Assembly: GCF_003182135.1 (NCBI RefSeq)
Contig: NZ_QGTL01000007.1
Location: forward strand, 124,001 to 188,000
Source: Nocardia neocaledoniensis
GTDB lineage: Bacteria; Actinomycetota; Actinomycetes; Mycobacteriales; Mycobacteriaceae
DNA: 64,000 nt
Reading direction: 5' to 3'
In this document: piece by piece, positions 33,634-42,492 of the stretch
Layout: every line of letters begins with the position of its first letter
Numbering within the stretch: the stretch's first letter is position 1
Translations under genes and position numbers: made by a program
Notes under the pieces: generated by a model
Told to the model about the DNA's origin: nothing
The model's input: only the letters and a program-made list of their open reading frames with translations
Database searches by the model: none

Positions 33634-34479
33634 ATGGATCTGGAAACAGTCCGGGAGGTGGTTCTCGCCCGCGACCGCGCCGATCTGGCACAGCTCGACG
33701 CGGGCAGCGCCGTCCTGGCGGGCGGGACGTTCCTGTTCTCCGAACCGCACGATCACCTCGACCGCCTGATCGACATCACGGCGCTCGGCTGGGCGCCACT
33801 GCGCGCACACGCCGACGGCCTGGAGATCGCCGCGACCTGCACCCTCGCCGAACTCGCCGGTGCCGCGCCAGGCCGGGAACTCGGCTCGGCGCTGCTGCGT
33901 CCGGATTGGCCGGGCACCGCGCTGTTCGCGCAGGCCTGCCGGGCGTTGCTGGCCTCGCACAAGATCTGGCGTACCGCGACCGTCGGCGGAAACGTGTGCC
34001 TGTCGCTGCCCGCCGGCGCGGTACTCGGCGCGCTCGTCGCTCTGGACGCCACGGCGGTGATCTGGCCGCGCGGCGGCGGCGAGCGACGGATCCCCCTGCG
34101 CGACTTCGTCACCGGTCCGGGCGAGAACATCCTCGCCACCGGCGCGGTGGTCCGCTCTTTCCTGGTTCCCACGGCGAGCCTGCTGGCGCGCACCAGCTTC
34201 CGCAAGATCGCCCTGGCTCCCCTCGGGCGTTCCGGCGCGGTGGTGATGGGCCGCCGCACCGCCGACGGCCGCTGCGCCATCACCGTTACGGCCGCGACCA
34301 CCCGCCCCGTCGTCCTCGAATTCGCCGCCGTGCCAGCGGACTTCGAGGTCGCTGCCGCGTTGGCCGAGCTCGAGCCGGACGTGTGGTTCGACGACCCGCA
34401 CGGCGCACCCGACTGGCGCGCCCACGTGACCGCGCTGCTGGCCGCCGAGGTGGCCGCCGAACTCGGGGAGGCGGCGTGA
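33634..34479 (+). CDS. xdhB: Xanthine dehydrogenase FAD-binding subunit
   Basis: A 281-residue FAD-domain protein of the CoxM/XdhB type. The FAD loop A-G-G-T-F-L-F is near residue 29. A second FAD motif T-A-T-V-G-G-N-V-C is near 112-120, with D-F-V-T-G-P-G-E-N-I-L between 150 and 162. It passes electrons from the iron-sulfur/molybdenum subunit to NAD+ or another acceptor. ATG 33634 lies after AAGCGAGG and excludes the low-complexity upstream frame. The partner subunit begins 1.4 kb downstream, after an inserted HxlR/quinone-reductase pair. Confidence 0.9.
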   Translation: MDLETVREVVLARDRADLAQLDAGSAVLAGGTFLFSEPHDHLDRLIDITALGWAPLRAHADGLEIAATCTLAELAGAAPGRELGSALLRPDWPGTALFAQACRALLASHKIWRTATVGGNVCLSLPAGAVLGALVALDATAVIWPRGGGERRIPLRDFVTGPGENILATGAVVRSFLVPTASLLARTSFRKIALAPLGRSGAVVMGRRTADGRCAITVTAATTRPVVLEFAAVPADFEVAAALAELEPDVWFDDPHGAPDWRAHVTALLAAEVAAELGEAA

Positions 34480-34481
34480 AC

Positions 34482-34880
34482 TCAGGTCCGTGCGTCGTAG
34501 GCGGCGCGAGCGCTCAGCACCTGGCCCATGTGCTGTTCGGCCCAGCTCTTGATGGTGCGCATCACCGGCAGCAGTTCCTCGCCGAGCGGGGTCAGCCGGT
34601 ACTCGACGCGGACCGGGACCTCTGGCAGCACGGTGCGGGTGACCAGTCCGTCGCGCTCGAGATTGCGCAGGGTCTGGGTGAGCATCTTCTGGCTCACGCC
34701 GGCCAGCAGCTGGTTGACCTCGCTGTAGCGCAGTGGGCCGTCGGCGAGCGCGTTGATCGCCAGGCTCACCCACTTGTCACCGATCCGGTCCAGCAGTTGT
34801 CGCGCCGGGCATTCGGCCAGATACGCGTTGTAGGCCGCGCCCGCCTCGGCGCGGCGCTCGGCGGCGGTGCGCGTGCTCAT
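34482..34880 (-). CDS. HxlR family redox-type regulator
   Basis: A 132-residue HxlR/DUF24 regulator with D-K-W-V-S-L-A-I-N-A-L near residue 35, L-R-Y-S-E-V-N-Q-L-L near 50, and M-L-T-Q-T-L-R-N-L-E-R-D-G-L near 65-78. Cys24 in A-E-C-P-A-R-Q-L-L occupies the redox-sensor position. The gene is reversed relative to the surrounding purine operon, its stop two bases from the xdhB stop. It is divergent from a quinone oxidoreductase across a perfect palindromic operator. Confidence 0.9.
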   Translation of the reverse strand: MSTRTAAERRAEAGAAYNAYLAECPARQLLDRIGDKWVSLAINALADGPLRYSEVNQLLAGVSQKMLTQTLRNLERDGLVTRTVLPEVPVRVEYRLTPLGEELLPVMRTIKSWAEQHMGQVLSARAAYDART

Positions 34881-34898
34881 CGCTCTCCCTCGCGTGCG

Positions 34899-34920
34899 GT
34901 ACGCACTTCGCAGTGCGTAC
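34899..34920. promoter_or_regulatory. Palindromic operator between HxlR and quinone oxidoreductase genes
   Basis: GTACGCACT (34899-34907), a 4-base spacer TCGC, and AGTGCGTAC (34912-34920) form a perfect 9-bp inverted repeat. It lies about 20 bases upstream of the regulator start in the 101-base divergent gap. Its form fits a dimeric HxlR protein controlling both genes. Confidence 0.72.
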
Positions 34921-34981
34921 TTCCTGATAGAGAGTAGCTCTCCCTAGGTTCGGAGATACCTACGGAAGAGGAGAAAGCATC

Positions 34982-35929
34982 ATGCGCGCAGTGGTCGTCC
35001 ACACCTTCGGCGGACCGGAAGCACTCGAGCTCGTCGACGTCGCCGTGCCGACGCCGGGACCTGGGCAGGTCAGGATCCGGGTGTCGGCGGCGGCGGTGAA
35101 TCCGGTCGACGCGGTGACCAGGGCGGGCGCGCTGGTCGAGGCCGGGCTGATGGCGCCGCGCGCGGTGACCGGAATCGGCTGGGACGTAGCCGGCGAGATC
35201 GACGAGCTCGGTGCCGGCGTCGACCGATTCACGCTGGGACAGCGGGTGATCGGGCTGCGCGACCTGCTGGATCGCTCGCTCGGCAGCTATGCCGACTACC
35301 TGGTGCTCGACGCGTCGGCGGTGGCGCCCGCGCCCGCCGGGCGGTCCGCGGTGGAAGCCGCGACGCTGCCGTTGAACGGGCTCACCGCGCTGCAGGCGCT
35401 GGACCAGCTCGCACTCACCGAGGGTGACACCCTGCTGGTGACAGGCGCGGCGGGCGCGGTGGGCGGTTTCGCGGTCGAGATCGCCGCGCGGTGGCGCGGG
35501 CTGCGGGTGATCGCGCAGGCGGGCGACGCCGATGCCGAACTCGTGCGGCGGCTCGGCGCCGAATGGGTGGTGCCGCGCGAGGCCGTCGACCTGGCCGACG
35601 CGGTGCGCGCCCTCGTGCCGGGTGGCGTCGACGCCGTGCTCGACACCGCCGGGCTCGGCGCCGGGGCGCTGGCGGCGGTGCGCAATCGGGGATCTTTCGT
35701 CACCGTCGTCGGCGGCGCCGACCCGATCCCGTTGCGCGGCATCCGTGTTCACCACACCTGGATCAGCGCCGACGGCGCCGCCCTCGCCACCCTCGCCGGC
35801 TACGACCTGACCCTGCGCGTGGCCGACACCCTGCCCATCGAACAGGCCGTCCGCGCCCACACCCGGCTCGCCGAAGGTGGCCTGCGCGGGCGGATCGTCC
35901 TCACCACGGCGCCGGGAGGTGGTTCATGA
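34982..35929 (+). CDS. NADPH:quinone oxidoreductase / zinc-independent MDR family
   Basis: A 315-residue medium-chain dehydrogenase/reductase of the quinone oxidoreductase class. The N-terminal F-G-G-P-E-A-L-E-L segment, V-N-P-V-D near 39, G-W-D-V-A-G near 69 and the cofactor motif T-G-A-A-G-A-V-G-G-F near 158-167 are typical. No zinc-ligand cysteines are present. GGAAGAGGAG lies just before the ATG. The last four bases overlap the start of the fused xanthine dehydrogenase gene (ATGA), so the two are translationally coupled. HxlR control of this gene may therefore reach xdhA-C. Confidence 0.9.
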   Translation: MRAVVVHTFGGPEALELVDVAVPTPGPGQVRIRVSAAAVNPVDAVTRAGALVEAGLMAPRAVTGIGWDVAGEIDELGAGVDRFTLGQRVIGLRDLLDRSLGSYADYLVLDASAVAPAPAGRSAVEAATLPLNGLTALQALDQLALTEGDTLLVTGAAGAVGGFAVEIAARWRGLRVIAQAGDADAELVRRLGAEWVVPREAVDLADAVRALVPGGVDAVLDTAGLGAGALAAVRNRGSFVTVVGGADPIPLRGIRVHHTWISADGAALATLAGYDLTLRVADTLPIEQAVRAHTRLAEGGLRGRIVLTTAPGGGS

Positions 35930-38900
35930 GGCTCGTCGTCGACGGCCGCGCGGTCGAGGTGACCGCCCGGCCCGGACAGTGCCTGCGCACGCTGCTGCGG
36001 GAAGCGGGCGAGCTCGCGGTCAAGAAGGGCTGTGATTCCGGCGATTGCGGCGCCTGCTCGGTGTTGCTCGACGGTGAGCCGGTCCACTCCTGCCTGATCC
36101 CCGCCCACCGCGCCGACGGGCACGACGTGACGACCGCGGCGGGGCTGGGCGACGCGGACGGCCCGAACTCGGTGCAGCGCGGCTTCCTCGAACACGCCGG
36201 CTTCCAATGTGGTTTCTGCACAGCGGGAATGGTCGTCACAGCGACCGGGCTGGTGTCGGCGCGCGCTGCCGGTAACCGGCCCACCGACGCACCGGACCTG
36301 GCCATCGAGGTAGGGCCTGCTTCGCCCGACAAGGCGGCCATCGGCGCCGAAAGTGCGGGTTCGACCGCCGCTGCCGAGGGTGCAGACGACCCCGCGGTCC
36401 CAGGCCGCAGCGCCGAGAGGCGCAGCTCGCAGGTGCCGGCATCCGCTGTCGCCGACGGCGAACTCGCCGAGCTGCTGAAGGGAAACCTGTGCCGCTGCAC
36501 CGGCTACCGGGCGATCGCCGATTCCTGTGCATCCCTGTGGACAACTCCCGCAGCCGCGAACCCGGCCGCCTGGTCTACGGGGACCCCCGACCCCACCGAC
36601 CTCGCGGCAGGAGTCCCGGGCGATGCCCACCCGCCTCAGCCGGGTTCCGGCGCGGGCCATCCTGGTCGCGGGTCAGCGTCGGCCGACGACGCCGGCTCGC
36701 TGACGGGGACCAGCGGCCCCGCGGCAGAAGGGTCCGGCGAGACACGCTCACCTGGACGGAGGTTGGGCTCGGGGGGCCCGACATGCGGTTCGGCAGCGGA
36801 CGGAGACACCGGCCTGAGAGATGAGGCTGGATCGGTTCACGCCAGCGGGGCCCCCGCGGGAACCCCGCCGCGCTCCGTGCGCACAGCCGATGCCGGCGGG
36901 TCCGTCGAACAACCCGCGATCGTGGCAGGTCCAGGGGCCGACTCGTACTCCGAGGGCGAGCCCGAGCGGACGACCGTCTCGGTGGGCGACGGTCCCGAGG
37001 TGGGTGAGACCGCGCTGGCGGCCGTCGAGGCGCGGGTCGAGGCGGGGCACGGCTCCGGGCGAATCGGCGACGGAGTGCGTGCCCCTGCGGGCCCTCGGAT
37101 CGTGCGGGGAGCCGAACCGTTCACCCTCGATGTGGTCCCCGGCGCGGGGGAGAGGCAGCCGCCCGTGGCGCCGTGGCACCTGGCAGTGCTGACCAGCCCG
37201 CATCCGCACGCACACATCGTGTCGATCGATACCGCTGCGGCACAGGATATTCCGGGCGTCAGGGCGGTCTTCACCCACGCCGACGCACCCACCACCGCCT
37301 TCTCGACCGCGCGCCACGAGCTGCGGGAAGACGATCCGGACGACACCTTCGTCCTCGATCGAACCGTCCGCTTCGCCGGGCAGCGCGTGGCCGCCGTCGT
37401 GGGCGACTCGATCGCCGCCGCCCGCGCCGGGGTGCGCGCGCTGCGGATCGAATACCAGGTACTCCCCGCTGTTTTCGACCCGGCGGAGGCTCTCGCCGAC
37501 TCGGCACCCAAGCTGCACGCCGACAAGAGATCAGCCCGGATCGCCGATCCGGACCGCAACCTCGTTGCCGAGATCCACGGCGGGGTGGGCGAGTTCGACG
37601 TGGCGATCGCGCGGTCGTCCGAAGTCGTTCGCGGCGTGTGGCATTCGCCGCGCGTCCAGCACGTCCACCTGGAGACCCATGGCGGCGTCGGCTGGCTCGA
37701 CGACGCGGGCAGGCTGGTCATCCGGTCGAGCACGCAGGTGCCGTTCCTCGTCCGCGACGAACTGTGTCACGTCTTCGGGCTGGAGCGCGACCGGGTGCGC
37801 GTGTTCGCGACCAGGGTCGGCGGCGGCTTCGGCGCCAAGCAGGAGATGCTCGCCGAGGACCTGATCGCACTGGCCGTGCTGCGCACCGGGCATCCGGTGC
37901 AGTACGAGTACACCCGCACCGACGAGTTCACTTCGGCGACCTGCCGTCACCCGATGCGGGTCGAGGTCACCGCGGCCGCCGACGCGTCCGGCGTGCTGAC
38001 CGCGCTCGGTGTCGACGTGCTCGCCGACGCGGGCGCCTACGGCAACCACAGTGCCGGCGTGATGTTCCACGCCGTCGGCGAATCGGTGGCCGTCTACCGC
38101 TGCGCGAACAAGCGCGTCGACGCGAAAGCGGTGTACACCAACAATGTTCCCTCCGGCGCCTTCCGTGGCTACGGGCTCGGCCAGGTGATCTTCGGCGTCG
38201 AATCCGCCATCGACGAACTGGCCCGCAAGCTCGGCATCGATCCGTTCGAGTTCCGCCGCCGCAATGTCGTGGTGCCCGGCGACCGGTTCACCGGCGCCGA
38301 GGTCGACGAGAGCGACCTGACCTTCGGCAGCTACGGCCTGGACCAGTGCCTCGATACCGCGCAGCGGGCACTACGCCGCGGCAACGGCGTCACCGCGCCG
38401 GGCCCGGACTGGCGGACCGGCGAGGGCATGGCGGTCGCGATGATCGCCACCGTCCCGCCGCGCGGGCACCACGCCGACGCCACGGCCGCCCTTTGTGCCG
38501 ACGGGGCCTACGAGATCGGTGTTGGCACAGCGGAATTCGGCAACGGCACCACGACGGTCCACGCGCAGCTGGCGGCGACGGCGCTCGCCACGACCGCCGA
38601 CCGCATCCGGATCCGGCATTCCGACACCGACGTCGTCGGCCACGACACCGGCGCCTTCGGCTCCACCGGCACCATGGTCGCGGGCAAGGCCACCTACGCG
38701 GCCGCGCTGGAACTGCACGCCATGCTGCTGGCCAGGGCGGCCAAGGTCTCCGGCCACCCCGAACGCGACTGCGTGCTCGAGGCCGAGGGGGTGCGCTGCG
38801 GCGCCGACCTGATCACCCCGGAGCTGCTCCTCGCCGACGGTGAACTCCGCGCGCACGGCACCCACGCGGGCACCCCGAGGTCGGTGAGCTTCAATGTGCA

Positions 38901-39330
38901 CGCCTTCCGGGTCGCGGTGCGGCCGAGCACCGGCGAGGTGCGCGTGCTGCAGTCGATCCAGGTGGCCGACGCGGGCACCGTCGTGAACCCGGTGCAGCTG
39001 CGCGGCCAGGTGGAGGGCGGGGTGGCCCAGGCGATCGGGACCGCGCTCTACGAGGACATGCGCACCGACCACGGCGTCGTGACCACCAGGACCCTGCGTC
39101 ACTACCACATCCCGCAGGTCGCGGATCTGCCCCGCACCGAGGTCTATTTCGCCGAAACCACTGACGAGTTGGGCCCGCTGGGTGCCAAATCGATGAGTGA
39201 GTCCCCGTACAACCCGGTGGCACCGGCACTGGCGAACGCGATTCGCGACGCCGTCGGCGCCCGACCGGACCGATTGCCGATGACCGCCGATCGCGTGTGG
39301 CGGCTCATCCAGGAAGGAGCCGCCGGGTGA
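35926..39330 (+). CDS. xdhA: Xanthine dehydrogenase, fused iron-sulfur and molybdopterin subunits
   Basis: A 1134-residue fusion. Residues 1-200 are the 2Fe-2S part: cluster I at C36, C41, C44, C56; cluster II at C95, C98, C189, C191. The gap between C98 and C189 is about 90 residues, roughly 50 more than usual. Residues about 205-385 are a Gly/Ala/Ser/Pro-rich, probably disordered linker. Residues about 385-1134 form the molybdopterin domain with F-A-G-Q-R-V-A, G-G-G-F-G-A-K-Q, G-A-F-R-G-Y-G and the active-site G-A-K-S-M-S-E near the C-terminus. It would oxidise hypoxanthine and xanthine to urate with XdhB. It overlaps genes on both sides by four bases. Confidence 0.9.
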   Translation: MRLVVDGRAVEVTARPGQCLRTLLREAGELAVKKGCDSGDCGACSVLLDGEPVHSCLIPAHRADGHDVTTAAGLGDADGPNSVQRGFLEHAGFQCGFCTAGMVVTATGLVSARAAGNRPTDAPDLAIEVGPASPDKAAIGAESAGSTAAAEGADDPAVPGRSAERRSSQVPASAVADGELAELLKGNLCRCTGYRAIADSCASLWTTPAAANPAAWSTGTPDPTDLAAGVPGDAHPPQPGSGAGHPGRGSASADDAGSLTGTSGPAAEGSGETRSPGRRLGSGGPTCGSAADGDTGLRDEAGSVHASGAPAGTPPRSVRTADAGGSVEQPAIVAGPGADSYSEGEPERTTVSVGDGPEVGETALAAVEARVEAGHGSGRIGDGVRAPAGPRIVRGAEPFTLDVVPGAGERQPPVAPWHLAVLTSPHPHAHIVSIDTAAAQDIPGVRAVFTHADAPTTAFSTARHELREDDPDDTFVLDRTVRFAGQRVAAVVGDSIAAARAGVRALRIEYQVLPAVFDPAEALADSAPKLHADKRSARIADPDRNLVAEIHGGVGEFDVAIARSSEVVRGVWHSPRVQHVHLETHGGVGWLDDAGRLVIRSSTQVPFLVRDELCHVFGLERDRVRVFATRVGGGFGAKQEMLAEDLIALAVLRTGHPVQYEYTRTDEFTSATCRHPMRVEVTAAADASGVLTALGVDVLADAGAYGNHSAGVMFHAVGESVAVYRCANKRVDAKAVYTNNVPSGAFRGYGLGQVIFGVESAIDELARKLGIDPFEFRRRNVVVPGDRFTGAEVDESDLTFGSYGLDQCLDTAQRALRRGNGVTAPGPDWRTGEGMAVAMIATVPPRGHHADATAALCADGAYEIGVGTAEFGNGTTTVHAQLAATALATTADRIRIRHSDTDVVGHDTGAFGSTGTMVAGKATYAAALELHAMLLARAAKVSGHPERDCVLEAEGVRCGADLITPELLLADGELRAHGTHAGTPRSVSFNVHAFRVAVRPSTGEVRVLQSIQVADAGTVVNPVQLRGQVEGGVAQAIGTALYEDMRTDHGVVTTRTLRHYHIPQVADLPRTEVYFAETTDELGPLGAKSMSESPYNPVAPALANAIRDAVGARPDRLPMTADRVWRLIQEGAAG

Positions 39331-40541
39331 ACGCCCATCTTCCCGCGCACATCCACGCCCGCATCGATGCGGTGCTCGACGCTGTCGACGCCGAACTGCG
39401 GACGCGCTATCCGGGCGCGGGCGAGCGGGTTCAGCCCGTGCACACCGCCTACGTGGCCGCCGACCGCGTCACCGCCGCCACCCCCGCCGACTGGGGCGCC
39501 ACCGCCCTCGACCTGCTCGACCGCCACGCCGAGTTCCTCGCCGGCCTCGACGCGACCGGCAGCACGCCCGCGGTCCGGCGCAGGCTCACCGAGCAGCCGA
39601 TCCAGGATCTGCGCATCGACTTCGAGGACGGCTACGGCTTCCGCGCCGACGACGAGGAGGACGCGGCGGCGATCGCGGCGGGCAAGGTGCTGGCGGGCTG
39701 GGCGGGTCAGCCAGGGGCGCCGTCCTCGTTCGGCATCCGTACCAAGGGGCTCGCGGCGAACGAACGCCGCCGCGCCCTGCGCACCCTCGATCTCGTGCTC
39801 GACGCGGCGGGCGGCGTCCCGGACGGGTTCGTGTTCACGATCCCGAAGATCCGTGCGGCGCAACAGGTCGCGGCGATCGTCGACCTGTGCTCCGGGCTGG
39901 AGAGCGGCTACGGCCTGCCGGACCGGACCCTACGCTTCGAACTGCAGATCGAGAGCCCGCAGGCGATCATCGCCCCCGACGGCACCGCGCCGATCGCCCG
40001 CATGATCCAGCTCGCCGACGGTCGTTGCAGCGCATTGCATTTCGGCACCTACGATTACACGGCGGCCTGCGGTATCGCCGCCACCGATCAGGCGCTGGAC
40101 CACCCGGCCGCCGACCACGCCAAGGCGGTCATGCAGGTCGCAGCCGCGCAGACCGGCGTGTGGATCTGCGACGGCTCCACCCAGATCGTCCCCGACGCCG
40201 ACCCCGAGGCCGCGATCGCCAATCATCACCGCCTGGTGGCGCGGGCCCTGCGCCGCGGCTACTACCAGGGCTGGGACATGCATCCCGGACACCTGATCAC
40301 CCGCTGGCTGGCGACCTACGACTTCTTCCGCACCGCCACCGAGGTCGCCGTGCCGAGGCTCCAGGCGTATCTGGAGCGGCGTTCGGGCGGGGTCGTCGAC
40401 GAGCCGGCCACGGCGGAAGCGCTCGCCACCACGGTGCTGCACGGGCTGCGGTGCGGTGCGACCGAACTGGATACGAGCGCACCGGAACTCACGGTCGAGG
40501 TGCTCGAGGCCCTGGCCGCGCGGCGCACGCCGCCGTCCTGA
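39327..40541 (+). CDS. DUF6986 family, HpcH/HpaI aldolase-like protein
   Basis: A 404-residue TIM-barrel protein related to HpcH/HpaI aldolases and citrate lyase beta. Metal and substrate elements are visible: D-L-R-I-D-F-E-D-G-Y-G near residue 93, Q-I-E-S-P-Q-A-I near 206, L-H-F-G-T-Y-D-Y-T-A-A-C-G near 230, and M-H-P-G-H-L near 314. GTG 39327 overlaps the xdhA stop and follows AGGAAGGAG. Its place between xanthine dehydrogenase and allantoicase suggests it handles a ureide product such as glyoxylate or ureidoglycolate. No ureidoglycolate lyase is otherwise seen here. This role is inference. Confidence 0.8.
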   Translation: MNAHLPAHIHARIDAVLDAVDAELRTRYPGAGERVQPVHTAYVAADRVTAATPADWGATALDLLDRHAEFLAGLDATGSTPAVRRRLTEQPIQDLRIDFEDGYGFRADDEEDAAAIAAGKVLAGWAGQPGAPSSFGIRTKGLAANERRRALRTLDLVLDAAGGVPDGFVFTIPKIRAAQQVAAIVDLCSGLESGYGLPDRTLRFELQIESPQAIIAPDGTAPIARMIQLADGRCSALHFGTYDYTAACGIAATDQALDHPAADHAKAVMQVAAAQTGVWICDGSTQIVPDADPEAAIANHHRLVARALRRGYYQGWDMHPGHLITRWLATYDFFRTATEVAVPRLQAYLERRSGGVVDEPATAEALATTVLHGLRCGATELDTSAPELTVEVLEALAARRTPPS

Positions 40542-40608
40542 CGCGGCCGGGCGCGGAAGTGGACAACGGGTGCGCGGTGATCGCCGCGCACGGAGAAGAG
40601 GAGGCACG

Positions 40609-41583
40609 GTGAGCGAACAGCACGGCGAGGACTTCACGCTGCTGCCCGACCTGGCGGTCCGCACGCTGGGTGGTTCGGTGATCTGGGCGAACGACGAGTT
40701 CTTCGCCGAGAAGGAGAACCTGATCAAGCCGGGGCCGTCGGAGTATCAGCCGTCGACCTTCGGGCACAAGGGCCAGGTCTACGACGGATGGGAGACGCGC
40801 AGGCATCGCGGCAGGCCCGGCGACGACAGCGCCGTCGTGCGACTGGGCGTGCCCGGCGTGATCAGGGGCGTCGTCGTGGACACCGCCTGGTTCAAGGGCA
40901 ACTATCCGCCCGAGGTGTCGGTGGCGGCGCTGGCGATCGAGGGCTACCCGCCCGCGGAGGAGATCGCCGCGCGCACCGACTGGGTCACGCTGCTCGACCG
41001 GGTGAAGGTCGGCGGCGACAGCCGCAACCCCTTCGCCGTGGACGACGAGAACCGTTGGACCCACGTGAAACTCACCATGCATCCCGACGGTGGCGTGGCC
41101 CGGTTGCGGGTGCACGGCGAGGGGCGGCCCGACCCGGCGCTGCTCGGCCTCGGCCCGCTCGACCTGGCCGCGCTGGAGAACGGCGCCCTCGTGCTCGACT
41201 GCTCCAACCGCTTCTACAGCTCACCCAATCAGATGCTCTACCCCGGCCTGGCCAGGGTGATGGGCGACGGCTGGGAGACAGCGCGCCGCCGCGACGACGG
41301 AAACGACTGGGTGCGTATCAAATTGGCGGGCCCCGGCGCGATCCGGCTGGCCGAGATCGACACGTCCTGCTTCCTCGGCAACAGCCCCGGCGCCGCTTCG
41401 CTCACCGGGTTCACCAGCGACGGAACCGAAGTCGAACTCCTACCGCGCACCGATCTGCTGCCCGACACCAGGCACCGGTTCGCGCTGGACGCGGTGGCGG
41501 CCTCGGTCGAGGAGGTCCGGCTCGACATCTACCCCGATGGTGGCCTGGCCCGGCTGCGCCTCTACGGGGAGTTGAGCGCATGA
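40609..41583 (+). CDS. alc: Allantoicase
   Basis: A 324-residue protein made of two similar jelly-roll halves, as in allantoicase, which splits allantoate into ureidoglycolate and urea. The F-G-H-K-G-Q-V-Y-D-G-W-E-T-R-R segment near residue 50 is repeated in altered form as G-D-G-W-E-T-A-R-R near 219. The D-T-A-W-F-K-G-N-Y-P near 86 is mirrored by D-T-S-C-F-L-G-N-S-P near 260. GTG 40609 is preceded by GAGGAGG. It overlaps puuE by ATGA. Confidence 0.94.
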   Translation: MSEQHGEDFTLLPDLAVRTLGGSVIWANDEFFAEKENLIKPGPSEYQPSTFGHKGQVYDGWETRRHRGRPGDDSAVVRLGVPGVIRGVVVDTAWFKGNYPPEVSVAALAIEGYPPAEEIAARTDWVTLLDRVKVGGDSRNPFAVDDENRWTHVKLTMHPDGGVARLRVHGEGRPDPALLGLGPLDLAALENGALVLDCSNRFYSSPNQMLYPGLARVMGDGWETARRRDDGNDWVRIKLAGPGAIRLAEIDTSCFLGNSPGAASLTGFTSDGTEVELLPRTDLLPDTRHRFALDAVAASVEEVRLDIYPDGGLARLRLYGELSA

Positions 41584-42485
41584 ACGAGGTCCGCGATTTC
41601 GTCGGGTACGGGCCGAATCCCCCGGATCCGCAGTGGCCGGGCGGTGCGCGCATCGCCGTGCAGTTCGTGCTGAATTACGAAGAGGGCGGCGAGAACAACG
41701 TCCTGGACGGGTCACCCCATTCGGAGACGTTCCTGTCCGAGATGACCCCCGCCGAGGCGTTCCCGAACCGGCACATGAGCATGGAATCGCTCTACGAGTA
41801 CGGTTCCCGCGCCGGGCTGTGGCGGGTGCTGCGCGCCTTCGAACGCCGCGACCTGCCGCTCACCATCTTCGCGGTCGCCAGGGCGATGCAGCGCAATCCC
41901 GAAGCGGTGGCGGCCTTTTCCGAACTCGGCCACGAGATCGCCAGTCACGGGCTGCAATGGAAGTCGTATCAGCTCGTCGATCGCGAGACCGAACGCGCCG
42001 ACATGGCCGAGGCGGTCCGCATCCTCACCGAGCTCACCGGCGCGCCCCCGCTGGGCTGGTACACCGGCCGCGACTCACCGAACACCCGCGAACTGGTCGT
42101 CGAGCACGGCGGTTTCGTCTACGACTCCGATTCCTACGCCGACGACCTGCCCTACTGGACCGAGGTGCACGGTCAGAACCACCTGGTCGTGCCCTACACC
42201 CTCGACACCAACGACATGCGCTTCGCCTCGCCCGCCGGCTTCCCCAGCGGCGAACAATTCTTCGCCCACCTCCGCGACGCCTTCGACGTCCTGTATCGCG
42301 AAGGCGCCGAAGGCAACCCGAAGATGCTCTCCATCGGCCTGCACTGCCGCCTGGCCGGCCGCCCCGCCCGTACCGCCGCCCTGGAACGCTTCCTCGACCA
42401 CGTCCAAACCCACGAGGGCGTCTGGATCACCCGCCGCATCGACATCGCCGAACACTGGCGCAAGGTGCACCCACCCCAGGTCTGA
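41580..42485 (+). CDS. puuE: Allantoinase, PuuE type (polysaccharide-deacetylase fold)
   Basis: A 301-residue protein of the PuuE family, which hydrolyses allantoin to allantoate and is unrelated to the amidohydrolase-type allantoinase. Family stretches include R-D-F-V-G-Y-G-P-N-P-P near residue 5, N-Y-E-E-G-G-E-N near 37, E-Y-G-S-R-A-G-L-W-R near 72, E-I-A-S-H-G-L-Q-W near 119, and Y-D-S-D-S-Y-A-D-D-L-P-Y-W near 180. Logically it acts before the allantoicase encoded just upstream. A strong terminator closes the operon at 42493-42520. Confidence 0.95.
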   Translation: MNEVRDFVGYGPNPPDPQWPGGARIAVQFVLNYEEGGENNVLDGSPHSETFLSEMTPAEAFPNRHMSMESLYEYGSRAGLWRVLRAFERRDLPLTIFAVARAMQRNPEAVAAFSELGHEIASHGLQWKSYQLVDRETERADMAEAVRILTELTGAPPLGWYTGRDSPNTRELVVEHGGFVYDSDSYADDLPYWTEVHGQNHLVVPYTLDTNDMRFASPAGFPSGEQFFAHLRDAFDVLYREGAEGNPKMLSIGLHCRLAGRPARTAALERFLDHVQTHEGVWITRRIDIAEHWRKVHPPQV

Positions 42486-42492
42486 ACCTTGG

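Noticed and set aside
33121..34479. A 452-residue reading of xdhB starting at ATG 33121, overlapping the previous stop
   Set aside because: The extra 171 residues are Arg/Gly/Trp-rich and resemble no FAD-domain N-terminus; ATG 33634 with its own ribosome-binding site gives the family length.
36240..36480. A sequencing frameshift to explain the insert in the iron-sulfur domain
   Set aside because: The frame stays open and returns to the correct C-R-C-T-G-Y motif, so two compensating errors would be needed; a genuine insert is simpler.
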